From: Mortierella sp. BCC40632
Lineage: Eukaryota > Mortierellomycota > Mortierellomycetes > Mortierellales > Mortierellaceae
Assembly (NCBI GenBank): GCA_011634665.1
Contig: WAEK01000027.1
Location: 310,001 to 374,000, forward strand
Reading direction: 5' to 3'
DNA: 64,000 nt
Shown: piece by piece, positions 55,998 to 64,000 of the stretch
Numbering within the stretch: position 1 is the first letter of the stretch
Layout: each line of letters starts with the position of its first letter
The notes under the pieces: generated by a model
The model's input: only the letters and a program-made list of their open reading frames with translations
The model's database searches: none
Told to the model about the DNA's origin: nothing
Translations under genes and position numbers: made by a program

Positions 55998-56078
55998 CTA
56001 GCCTAGTCTGCCCTGCGTTCCGCAGGGAGTCCTCACTGCATCTCTAATAGATGTTGAGGGCATATTAAGTTGAGCTAT
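55998..56078 (-). repeat. Second copy of the Fanzor-like right end
   Basis: Reverse complement of 46183-46263 with 11 differences in 81 positions. The hairpin stem CCCTGCG/CGCAGGG (56011-56027) is unchanged while its loop differs. On the minus strand it still reads IAQLNMPSTSIRDA and ends CGTQGRLG and a stop, like the Fanzor-like C-terminus. It joins Harbinger sequence at 55997 and a DIRS terminus at 56080. Confidence 0.85.
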
Positions 56079-56079
56079 T

Positions 56080-56400
56080 TGTGGGATTGGATGAGCCTGC
56101 GATAGCAGGCGACATCTAATCCCATGTGTACGAAGCATACAAAGGTATGCTGAGTAAAGGTGCCCACCCACCCTCCGCAAAAAAAAAAAAAAAAAAAAAA
56201 CAAGCAATCAAACGACTAAAGAGGAAAGGAGTGACACAGAGAAAAAATTTATTTATAAAAAAAAAAAAAAAAAAAAATCTATAGTACTTGCTAGCAATCA
56301 AATAAAGACGGCCGTATCACCTTTACTCAGCATACCTTTGTATGCTTCGTACACATGGGATTAGATGTCGCCTGCTATCGCAGGCTCATCCAATCCCACA
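56080..56400 (+). mobile_element. Short DIRS derivative: half internal region plus right terminal repeat
   Basis: Arms 56080-56162 and 56318-56400 are perfect 83-nt reverse complements (TGTGGGATTGGATGAGCCTG at the outside). They correspond to 34323-34404 and 34584-34665 of DIRS copy 1. The interior has the same order of two poly-A runs and ACGGCCGTATCACC. The piece begins exactly at the middle of the internal complementary region. No coding sequence. Confidence 0.8.
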
Positions 56401-56689
56401 ATTAACAACTCCTCTTGATCCAAGTCATGCAGGGCACTCTGTAAGGAACACTGTTGGATGGATGAAGCCCGGTCGAAGGCCTTCTTAGCCAGGTGCGCTT
56501 GATGCTTCACTTAGTACCATATATGGATAGCAGGACTATGTCAATTCACTCCTTTCTCAATACCAAGGGATTGTCCAAACGCTTCTCCTCCTACTAGCAA
56601 CAAGCTGATTCAGCAGAGACCTGGTCTCACCTTATTTCAAAAAAAAAACGTATCTTCCGCCTGTAAGTTTGCCTTAAAAAACGTGCGGT
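56401..56689. other. No gene recognised
   Basis: Short spacer between the DIRS derivative and the Tc1-like element. I find no continuation of the Harbinger frame. Confidence 0.3.
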
Positions 56690-57921
56690 ACATTGGTACA
56701 CTTTTTTGAAAACCCACCTCTATTTCTTTCTAGCGCCTTTTTTCCCCAACTTCTTTCTACATAGCACCCTACTCTTCACTTACACTGACTGCTCTCCCTC
56801 AGTATACTCTCTGTACATTTCGTCATTCCACGATGAGGCAGCTCTCCCAAGCCAAGGTCGATGATATCAAGACATTTCTCCGATCCGGAAGGTCAGTCCG
56901 CCAAGTGTCAGCCGAGCTACATATCTCCCTTGCGGCCATTGATAGGATCAGAAAGACCGAGAAAGAGAACATACCTGATCCTAAAATGGGTAGGCCGAAG
57001 AAAGTTTGCGATGCGACAATACGGATGCTTGTTCGTCAAGTAGACACTGGTCAACTTTTAACTCTTCGAGAAGGTCAAAGATTTGTTCAGGCGACGGACG
57101 GAATACAGGTTCATGTAGAAACGGTCAGGAACTATGTGAATCATGGAGGCCTCAACTCTTACATCCAAGGTAAACGGCTTTATCTGACGAAGATTCAAAA
57201 GAAGGCTCGAGTGCAGTTTGCAAGGGAGCATCTTCACTGGACAGTGGAGGACTGGAAGAATGTGATGCTTTCCGACGAGACCATCATTAGCAGGATGGGG
57301 ACCTATGGAAGGAAAGTCTTTTATTCAAAACCAGAAAACAAAGGAAAAGGAGAACATCACTCGAAAGGAGTTCCACAAGGAGGAGGTGGCAAGATCATGA
57401 TATGGGGTTGCATTACATTTTTTGGAATGGGCGATGCTAGTTGGATCAAATAGAGGATAAATTCGCAAGTGTATTTGGATATACTCAACAGCTATGTACT
57501 CGCTTCCCGGGATTATCGTGGAATGGATCGTGGAAAGTTTCTTTTCCAACAAGACAATGCTGGAGTACATACTGATCGTATTATCAACCATTTCTTCCGC
57601 TCTAGACGAATCAAAAGACTGGAGTGGCCTGTGAACTCAGCAGACCTCAACATCATCGAACATGTGTGGGCGTACATCAAAAGGGCCTTGGATCAGTACC
57701 AAACAAGTCCAAAAGATTTGCAAGAGCTGTGGAGTAGGGTAGAAGATATCTGGGCATCGTTTCCTATTGACTTCATCCATTCTATTTACGAGAGTCTCCC
57801 TGGCCGAATGCACAAGGTGATCGAGTTAAAGGGAGCTCAAATAAACTAACTTCAGATTTGATCCGACCTTTCTAAAATCTGTTGATAGTACAACCCTTGT
57901 TTCCAAAAATGTGTTCCAATA
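56690..57921 (+). mobile_element. Tc1/mariner-like element
   Basis: Approximate ends: left ATTGGTACACTTTTTTGAAA near 56692, right GTTTCCAAAAATGTGTTCCAAT near 57920, inverted with several mismatches. They flank a single Tc1-type transposase gene. The exact TA duplication is not clear. Confidence 0.6.
56833..57849 (+). pseudogene. Tc1-type transposase with one nonsense codon
   Basis: 338 codons in one frame from MRQLSQAKVDDIKTFLRSGR, interrupted only by a TAG at 57451 (after GMGDASWIK, before RINSQVYLDIL). Helix-turn-helix: VRQVSAELHISLAAIDRI, then a GRPKK AT-hook-like motif. Catalytic triad: MLSDETI (D), FQQDNAGVHTD (D) and ADLNIIEHVWAY (E), with 34 residues between the last two, giving DD34E. 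A single stop in an otherwise open frame suggests recent loss of function. Confidence 0.9.
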
Positions 57922-58133
57922 GGATGGCGTCTAAGAAAATACTAGTCTCATGACCAATTATGAAAGAATATGCAAAACAGGTTGACTGACAGCTACTCCA
58001 TTGAAGTGGCAATCTACGATTTAAAGAGTAGCTCTTTTAGATATCATTTGGATATGAAGCAGATACGTTTATTAAAATACAAAATTTATGCGAACACATT
58101 TTTGGAGGTCTTTTTATTTGGAATGAGCATTAA
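57922..58133. other. No gene recognised
   Basis: AT-rich spacer before the duplicated upstream region of the first secreted-protein gene. Confidence 0.3.
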
Positions 58134-58510
58134 AGCAAACAAATGGAATTGTCGAGGTATGAAAGGGGAGAGAGCGCAATCGAGGGGGCGACTGAAGAAG
58201 GGATGGACAATATGGAGCATGAGAGTCAAGGACAACAACTCCTGGAAGGCAAAGATCAAGGGCACTCGGTGGTAAGGAGGTGAGGAGGGGATACGACCAG
58301 GGGAGAGGACTCCATGGAGATGTAGCATGTTCTCTATTTTCTGCTTAAGGTTTCAAGGGGTCGCGTTGTTGCCGTGCATCCATCTAAGTACAAATGGACC
58401 GATAAAGAAAAAAGGAGCGGAGCACAGACAGTAAAACTATAACTATAAGTAAGTGTGGGTGCAACACGCTCACTCTCATTCCACAACCCTGTCCTCTTTA
58501 CCTTGTCAGT
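58134..58510 (+). promoter_or_regulatory. Duplicated upstream region of secreted gene 1
   Basis: Shares order and many exact strings with 59277-59653: GGAATTG.CGAG, GAAGGGATGGACAA, GAGAGTCAAG, GCATGTTCTCTATTTT, CAAGG, and the leader ending CTTTACCTTGTCAGT before the ATG. It is therefore part of the tandem duplication unit and probably holds the promoter. Confidence 0.6.
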
Positions 58511-58807
58511 ATGCACTTCATCACAAGCCGTACCATCACCGTTATTCTACTCTTTGCCCTGTCGAATCTAGATGGCCGAATGGCTCAAAACACTCCAAGT
58601 TGCAATGAGGTCGCCGCCCAGGCATGCATCAACAATAACCTCTTTACCGAGGGGTGCACTGGTATGACCTGCGTATGCCAGTATCTGACAAACAAAACTA
58701 AGTGCTTTGCGGACAACGGATGCACTGATCACTGCGCCCGAAAATACATCGGTGTAAATCTCAAGCGTCTTTGTCCTGTGGTCAACCTCAACGGCCCTCA
58801 TTCCTAA
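58511..58807 (+). CDS. Small cysteine-rich secreted protein 1 of a tandem pair
   Basis: 98 residues. Signal peptide about 1-25 (MHFITSRTITVILLFALSNL). The mature part has nine cysteines spaced 7-9-4-1-8-5-3-12, for example TCVCQYLTNKTKC and CTDHCARK. There is no intron in the frame and no recognisable enzyme motif. The paralogue at 59654 keeps the same spacing exactly, evidence that the frame is real and the disulfide pattern is under constraint. Candidate effector or wall/antimicrobial peptide; function unknown. Confidence 0.75.
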   Translation: MHFITSRTITVILLFALSNLDGRMAQNTPSCNEVAAQACINNNLFTEGCTGMTCVCQYLTNKTKCFADNGCTDHCARKYIGVNLKRLCPVVNLNGPHS

Positions 58808-59276
58808 GATATACACTATTCCACACCATTGATTTCGTTCCTTCCAGAGCCTCCAAGAACCGACTGCATTACATAGACCGTAAATGCTGGGACTCGATAG
58901 GCTCTCTCCCTTCCTTTACTTCTAGCAACTTCTGTTAGTTCCTCTTCAATAAAATAGTCCGTACATCCTTGCGACAGTGTCCTCTTGTGAGTCTTTTCTC
59001 TTTCCTTGTTCTCTCCCTATCGAACGGCGATACGCGTCGTGATCATTATGTTTCCCTCTTCTATGCTGGCAATCCCCTTTCCCAATAGGTCTCAAACACC
59101 TGCCTGCCGAGGAGTGCGAGCTCTTTCCCCCTGTGCTGCCCACTACGCTGCACCTGCCCGAGCTTTAAAAAACTCATTGAATTGTGCACGGACCTCTCAT
59201 GCGGCCCGAGCCCAAGACAGGAGGTGGAAAGTTCAGGAGAAGTCATAATCTTCGAGATATCACTCCCATTGTTGGA
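58808..59276. other. Spacer between the tandem secreted genes
   Basis: Contains the 3' UTR of gene 1, with AATAAAATAG near 58948 as a possible polyadenylation signal. No further gene. Confidence 0.35.
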
Positions 59277-59653
59277 ATGAGCATTATGGAATTGCCGAGA
59301 GATGGAAGTGGGGAGAAGGCAATTGAGGGGACGACTAGAGAAGGGATGGACAACAGGGAGAATTAGAGTCAAGAAAAGAAAAACTGGAAGGCAAAGATTT
59401 AAGGCGCTTGGTGAGAAGAGGGGAGGGGGGAGACGGGCGGCTTGAGGGACCCAAGGGACAAGATACAGGAGGAGGAACTAGCATGTTCTCTATTTTTTGC
59501 TCAAGGTTTCAAGGAGCAGCGTCGTTGTCATACATCCATCTTAAGTACAAGTGGACGGACAAGAAAAGCGACAGGTGGGCAGACAGTACAATATAAGTGT
59601 GGCCACAACCCGTTCACTCTCATTCCACAACCCTGCCCACTTACATTGTCAGC
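59277..59653 (+). promoter_or_regulatory. Duplicated upstream region of secreted gene 2
   Basis: Counterpart of 58134-58510; the last 140 bp (from GCATGTTCTCTATTTTTTGC to CATTGTCAGC) are the most alike. Confidence 0.6.
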
Positions 59654-59944
59654 ATGCTTTTCATCACAAGCCGTATCACCACCACTATTCTATTCTCCGC
59701 TCTCTCGATTTTGGCTTGTCTAATGGCACGAAGCACTGCACAATGCACCGAGACTGTCGCCCAAGCTTGCCTGGATACTAATATTTTTTCCCTCGACTGC
59801 AAAGGCTTGGAATGCATATGCCCGTTTCTGAAGGCAAAAGCAGACTGCCTGATGTCAAAGGGTTGCGCAGAACACTGCACCTATTCACTCATTTCTCAGC
59901 AAATCGAGCTTGTTTGCCCCGCAAAATCTTTTTTTACTGAATAA
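59654..59944 (+). CDS. Small cysteine-rich secreted protein 2 of a tandem pair
   Basis: 96 residues from ATG 59654 (context AGCATGC), chosen over an in-frame ATG 19 codons upstream because it aligns with gene 1 and starts the signal peptide (MLFITSRITTTILFSALSIL). Nine cysteines at 7-9-4-1-8-5-3-12, the same as gene 1, as in LECICPFLKAKADC and CAEHCTYS. Sequence between cysteines has diverged strongly, whereas the signal peptide is well kept. Possibly under diversifying selection. Function unknown. Confidence 0.75.
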   Translation: MLFITSRITTTILFSALSILACLMARSTAQCTETVAQACLDTNIFSLDCKGLECICPFLKAKADCLMSKGCAEHCTYSLISQQIELVCPAKSFFTE

Positions 59945-60287
59945 AAGGCGATTCTGCCTGTTTTGACAATCATCATCCATTTCGCCTTCGATACACCAGC
60001 TTCCGTAGAACTCCTATCAACATATCGCCTAATTTGCCAAAGATCCACAACGAGAGTTGCGCCTCATGATCAAGTTGTTCTAAAGTTTTTATATAGTATC
60101 TTTCAGCTACTTCCAGTAGAGTTCCTCTTCGGTGGCTACATTCTTTTAAACAACTCAAAATTGCCACAAATACACGGGACACTCTCTGTAAGGGATGTGT
60201 CTCATTACACCTGTTCTGTCATCCCAAAACGAAGGATCTCTCTCTTCTAAAGTACTGTTGGCTGGACGCAACACTAGTGTTTCTCAA
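59945..60287. other. No gene recognised
   Basis: 3' flank of secreted gene 2. No supported ORF. Confidence 0.3.
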
Positions 60288-60610
60288 AATTAACCGAGCA
60301 AGTCGGGCCAGCTCGGGCTGGCTCGAGTTTTTCGAGCTTTTTCGAGCCGGGCTGACCTCACGGCTCGACTCGAGATGTCGGTTAAAACTCGAGCCAAAAT
60401 TTATTCTGGCTCGGCTCGACAAAGGTATTGTTCGGTTAAATTTTAACTCAGATCGAGTGGGTTCGAGCTGGCTCGCATCAACTCGGGCTGGCTCACATTA
60501 ATTCGAGTTGACTCGCATGGCTTGAGTTGGCTCGCATGACTCGAGTTGGCTCGCATGGCTCGAGCTGGCTCACATCAACTCGGGCTGGCTTGCATGGTTT
60601 GATCTCAAAA
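60288..60610. repeat. GGCTCGAG-type degenerate tandem repeat
   Basis: Begins CTAGTGTTTCTCAA, similar to the hAT-like ends at 47043, followed by many variants of TCGAGCTGGCTCGCAT and TCGGGCTGGCTC. The second half (60445-60600) is an 18-20-bp tandem array. No right terminus was found. Confidence 0.6.
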
Positions 60611-60840
60611 GGGAAAAATCTGAGGGCATTCCAAAGATCAGGCGATGCCAGACTAACTCATCAAAATATACACTAGCGAATAGGCAAGGCTTGACAGCTT
60701 GAGGAAGAGAGTTCTCAGAATTTGGCCTCCCGCAAGAACTCCGTAAGGCAGCAGCCCAAGTGAAGTGGCATCCCAAGAATTAGAGTCCAGATCAAATGAC
60801 GGTTCCTGTGCAAGAGAAACCCCAGGAACGCAGCCAACTT

Positions 60841-60848
60841 TTTTTTTT

Positions 60849-60892
<44 letters not shown>

Positions 60893-61033
60893 TTGGCGTG
60901 CGTTCCTTTGAATCTCTCTCTCTCTCTCTCTCTCTCTGACTCTCACTCTCATGCGTCCGAAAGACCTTTCAACCCTTCCCTCCCTTCCCCACCCTCTCTG
61001 TCTCCTCGACTCTCTCTCTCTCTCTTTTTTTTT
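60841..61033. repeat. CT microsatellite block
   Basis: Poly-T followed by (CT)n at 60854-60890, 60914-60940 and 61010-61024, ending in another poly-T. It generates long spurious arginine/glutamate ORFs on the minus strand. Confidence 0.9.
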
Positions 61034-61377
61034 TTGCCATTTGCCATTTGCCAAGGGAGTGATCCTCGCATTATCTACAATCGACTTAGGCCCAAGCAAT
61101 TTTGGGTAACGGCTGTTACCAAGCTATTGGTAATAGATTTGGATGATGAGTCTGCAACGTGGAGACTGGTAACTTTAAGATAGGCTCTGGAATAGCTATT
61201 GCTTTGTTATGATTACACAAAGTCCCAAACTAACTATCGTGCGGCAATAAAGTGAATAGATCGGTCAAACCGAGACCTGGGAGTGAGATAATTACTTCAC
61301 ATATCATTTCGTACTCACAGGCAATCGCGAGTAAGGAAAACTTCAGCTATATAGTTTATGTGTAACTGATACAAGTA

Positions 61378-61406
61378 GAGTGCCCGCGGCTTCGCCACGG
61401 GCACTC
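61378..61406. repeat. Strong hairpin, Helitron-end-like
   Basis: GAGTGCCCG and CGGGCACTC form a 9-bp perfect stem around an 11-nt loop. The GCCCGTGGCGAAGCC string resembles 3' hairpins of Helitrons, but no CTAG follows within the usual 12 bases. Confidence 0.5.
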
Positions 61407-61754
61407 GACTCTTGCCTTTGGTAGTCTTTCCTTCTTTCCTTTCTTTTTTTTTTTTTTTTTAATATTTCCCTTCATTGTTGTAAGAATTGTCGCTGAGAAT
61501 GACCTGATGTTCTTCCTCATATTCTTGGTCATATTCAAAGTCTTCGCGTAGAGCATCCTGGTCAAGTTGGGAGTCTACTCCAAAGTAATACTCTCATTCA
61601 ACCCTCCCTACACCATTTTATCTTTTTGCAAGAGCATAGAGATTTGTCGGGAAGGCAATGGATACCGTCGAGTCTAGGCAACGCGAGGTCTAGATTTGAC
61701 GTAAGCCACAGGAGGTTGGCGGCGCAAGTCGTCCCTGCCCTTTTTAATCTACGA

Positions 61755-62298
61755 CTAGCAGCTACCCGCGGCTTTGCTCGCCAAACTCCTTAGTAGGTAG
61801 CTCTAGGACATTTTATTCTAATATTTCCTTATACACTACATTGAGTGTTGTGCGAGTGTCTTGTGTTTGTAGGGAAGGACCAATTAGTGCAAAGACTCGT
61901 TCAAAGTCTTTCGCTCTCGACAGAGCGACATAGAGTTGCCCATGCGAGAATACGGGCTCCGGGAGATACAAACCAACCGTTTCTAATGATTGGCCCTGAG
62001 CCTTATTGATAGTCATCGCGTAGCATGGACGCACAGGGAATTGTAGGCGAATCATTGATACTGGAAGGTTAAGATCTGACGGGGTCAACGATATCCTTGG
62101 GATCATTACTCTCTTTCCACAATGTGATCCTGTAAGAATCTCGGCCTCTATCAAAAATCGCTTAAGGCTTCGGCATATCAGTCTCGTCCCATTGCATAAA
62201 CCATTCTTTGGGCTAAGGTTCCTTAAGAGCTCGCAATGAATCTCACAGCATGGTATTACTGTAATAGAATATTTAGTGAATTTCGCAAAAGTCGCCAA
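61755..62298 (-). mobile_element. Helitron 3' part with helicase C-terminus
   Basis: The minus-strand frame 62298-61813 (161 codons) has NGLCNGTRLICRSL, FPVRPCYAMTINKAQGQSLE and HGQLYVALSRAKDFERVFAL, the last motifs of the PIF1-type helicase of Helitron replicases. The upstream part is cut near 62260 by A/T-rich sequence. About 55 bp beyond the stop, the minus strand shows GCGAGCAAAGCCGCGGGTAG then CTAG followed by T, fitting a Helitron 3' end at 61755. Confidence 0.65.
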
Positions 62299-62417
62299 AT
62301 AGGGGGCATATGTTTCATAGGCTCAAGTACAGACTCAGAGCTTTTTTTTTTTTTTTTTTTTTTTTTTAGACATGCACATGCATTGCATCTCACCCTCACT
62401 CCGTCATTCCAACTAGA

Positions 62418-63110
62418 ATGGCCCCTCGACTCAGACACGAGAGGAATGATCCTACCAAATTAGCTCATAACCTCAATCCATCCACAGCTGGCTACCATGT
62501 TTTTCGATTAAACGAAGGGAGAGCGGGATTTGCAAAGAGAGCAAGATTATCAAGACAAAAAACTTTTGATAAAATCCGAATGTCCACTCGACCTCCTATT
62601 TCAACTCGAACTCGAGCTCGAGCTTCAACCTCTGCTCTGGATTCAACCCCAATTTCTGCTCTAGCTCCAATTTCAACTCGAACTCGAGCTCAAACTCCAG
62701 CTCTAGTGTCAGATCCACCTCCGACTTCAACGAGAGGAATGAAGCATCGAAGCGCGGCACCATCAACAACCTCAAGCCCAAAACCAACTTCAACGAGGGG
62801 AAGAAAACGACAGAAACAAGTACCGACTCCCCTTCTCTCGAGGGCTACAAGAACACCAGTGCCACCTGGAAGCCCGACTAGATCCCCGCGATCTAGAAGA
62901 CCACCAAAGTCTACAAGTTCAAACATGCTCTCTATCCCTGAGCAAGATGTAGCAGACTTTAGTCAAAGCACAGAGGATGTTAGAATTGCTCGCGTGCGAT
63001 CTTCCAATGAGGTTCTAGACTCACTTATTACGAAATCCGCCCCATCAACGACCTTACTAGTCTACATGACTTATCTTAAGTTGTGGAAGGTTTGTGGATC
63101 TTTCAATTGA
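62418..63110 (+). CDS. Hypothetical protein, TR/P-rich
   Basis: 230 codons from MAPRLRHERNDPTKLAHNL. Residues 55-165 are low-complexity with ISTRTRA repeats and AT-hook-like TRGRKRQ. A short C-terminal region, RVRSSNEVLDSLITKSAPST, looks globular. It ends VCGSFN and a stop, just where the next frame starts. I do not recognise it. It could be the first exon of the following ORF, or a transposon-borne protein. Confidence 0.35.
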   Translation: MAPRLRHERNDPTKLAHNLNPSTAGYHVFRLNEGRAGFAKRARLSRQKTFDKIRMSTRPPISTRTRARASTSALDSTPISALAPISTRTRAQTPALVSDPPPTSTRGMKHRSAAPSTTSSPKPTSTRGRKRQKQVPTPLLSRATRTPVPPGSPTRSPRSRRPPKSTSSNMLSIPEQDVADFSQSTEDVRIARVRSSNEVLDSLITKSAPSTTLLVYMTYLKLWKVCGSFN

Positions 63111-63681
63111 TATCTACACTACGATTCCCCAACATATATCTATACTCAAATGTGACGGCGACTGTAGTGTTGGGGCAATGCGCGCACTGTGCTTTTTTGA
63201 AGAGGTCATATTCAAGCGGAAAGTCAGGAAGTACATCGATCCAAACGCTGGATTCAGCGGGATAGTCGGGGTGCAGTCTAGTCAAAAGGACAGCGAGAAG
63301 CAATTGCACCTGAAACGGAGACAGCCAGGACGGTGGCAGTGTCTTGAAGATGAGGACATCGATCTGTTGGAGTGTTCCGATGATACACAGCCAGGCCCCA
63401 ATTACGGGATGGAAGGTGCTGACTGTGAATATGACGAGGAAGTCGCTGTCGAGGAAGGAGATACAGGCCACAAGGGTAGTGATTCCGAAGACAGCGATCT
63501 AGAGGACGAGGTGCAAACTCAAATGAGTGAGGAGGAGGTCTCACAGATCACAGAGTCCTTGAAGGGCACTATCGGTTCGATTGTAGAGAAAACCAGAAGT
63601 TGGTCTTCTCCAATCACCATCGTATCACACTCCACTTCCCGACCCCTGCCGGCACAAAGAGTGGCTAAACAGGGCGGCTGA
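63094..63681 (+). CDS. Hypothetical acidic protein
   Basis: 195 codons. The start region reads ILKCDGDCSVGAMRALCFFEEV, then KRKVRKYIDPNAGF, followed by an acidic stretch (EYDEEVAVEEGDTG, SEDSDLEDEV). It overlaps the preceding ORF by 17 bp in another frame, so the two may be one gene joined by an intron or broken by a shift. No known domain recognised. Confidence 0.35.
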   Translation: MDLSIDIYTTIPQHISILKCDGDCSVGAMRALCFFEEVIFKRKVRKYIDPNAGFSGIVGVQSSQKDSEKQLHLKRRQPGRWQCLEDEDIDLLECSDDTQPGPNYGMEGADCEYDEEVAVEEGDTGHKGSDSEDSDLEDEVQTQMSEEEVSQITESLKGTIGSIVEKTRSWSSPITIVSHSTSRPLPAQRVAKQGG

Positions 63682-63880
63682 GGAAGTACCAGTGTATGTT
63701 GACAGGATGTGATATCCGCAGGGCTAGCATAGCAATCCAGCAAAGCCTTTTGCAAGGGTCCTGAAAAACTACCATCTCACCACACTACACCTCCCGACCC
63801 CTGCCGGCACAAAAATGTGGCTAAACAGGGCGGCTAAAGAGGCACTAGTGTATTTTGACAAGATGTTGCTAGCCCCAAGA
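63606..63880 (+). repeat. Imperfect direct duplication of about 95 bp
   Basis: 63625-63717 and 63772-63868 share CCCGACCCCTGCCGGCACAA, GGCTAAACAGGGCGGCT and GTGTAT.TTGACA. The second copy lies outside the ORF that the first copy ends. Confidence 0.75.
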
Positions 63881-63933
63881 CATGCTAATAAATCATTGGA
63901 GTAAGATTACCTTCCGGATGTAAAACAAAAAGA

Positions 63934-64000
63934 GAGAAGAGAGAGAGAGAGAGAGAGAGATATAGAGAGATATAGAGAGAGAGAGAGAGAGAGATATAGA
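63934..64000. repeat. GA/TATAGA microsatellite
   Basis: (GA)n with interspersed TATAGA units, continuing to the window end. Confidence 0.9.

Noticed and set aside
60653..61099. A 148-codon minus-strand ORF
   Set aside because: Half of it is (GA)n translation; the rest has no recognisable features.

Overview
The window looks like part of the nuclear genome of an early-diverging fungus. Mortierellomycotina is the best guess. Reasons: several genes split by short GT-AG introns, a 3' piece of a fungal-type LSU rRNA, Crinkler (CRN) effector genes of the type known from Mortierella and Rhizophagus, tyrosine-recombinase (DIRS-like) retrotransposons, and a moderate GC content that argues against the very AT-rich Rhizophagus. 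The taxon is inferred from gene families, not proven. Homopolymer A/T runs longer than 20 bp are unusually frequent.

Layout. 1-12.2 kb is a conserved gene block: a SNAPC1-like snRNA transcription subunit (minus) divergent from an F-box protein (plus), then an eight-exon LMBD1-type membrane protein (plus) and a G-patch protein resembling GPANK1 (minus). 12-19 kb is mostly non-coding, with a decayed unknown gene, one cysteine-rich secreted protein and a perfect 42-bp inverted repeat. 19-26 kb holds a decayed CRN gene, fragments of retroelements and a complete but frameshifted pogo/Tigger transposon with about 70-bp terminal repeats. 26.4-29.3 kb is an apparently intact three-exon CRN gene with a P-loop ATPase and a possible nuclease tail, followed by an isolated LSU rRNA 3' end.

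30.3-47.3 kb is a nest of mobile elements. A full-length DIRS-like element with inverted terminal repeats and an internal complementary region has a matching empty site 5 kb away. A second DIRS-like family lies on the minus strand. Next comes a long degenerate TnpB/Fanzor-like RuvC gene whose right end abuts another DIRS copy, then two nested non-autonomous elements. The same 81-bp Fanzor-like right end recurs at 56 kb inside a Harbinger-type transposase.

47-60 kb returns to host genes: a cytochrome P450 with a 14-nt micro-exon, an indoleamine-2,3-dioxygenase-like protein and a tandem pair of cysteine-rich secreted proteins, interspersed with a three-copy MITE family, minisatellites, and Harbinger and Tc1 transposase pseudogenes. 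60-64 kb has repeats, a Helitron-type helicase end and unrecognised ORFs. There is no operon logic: the core genes are independent housekeeping genes, and the rest are effector candidates set among transposons.

Exon coordinates come from frame and GT-AG consistency plus recalled family similarity. No search was run.
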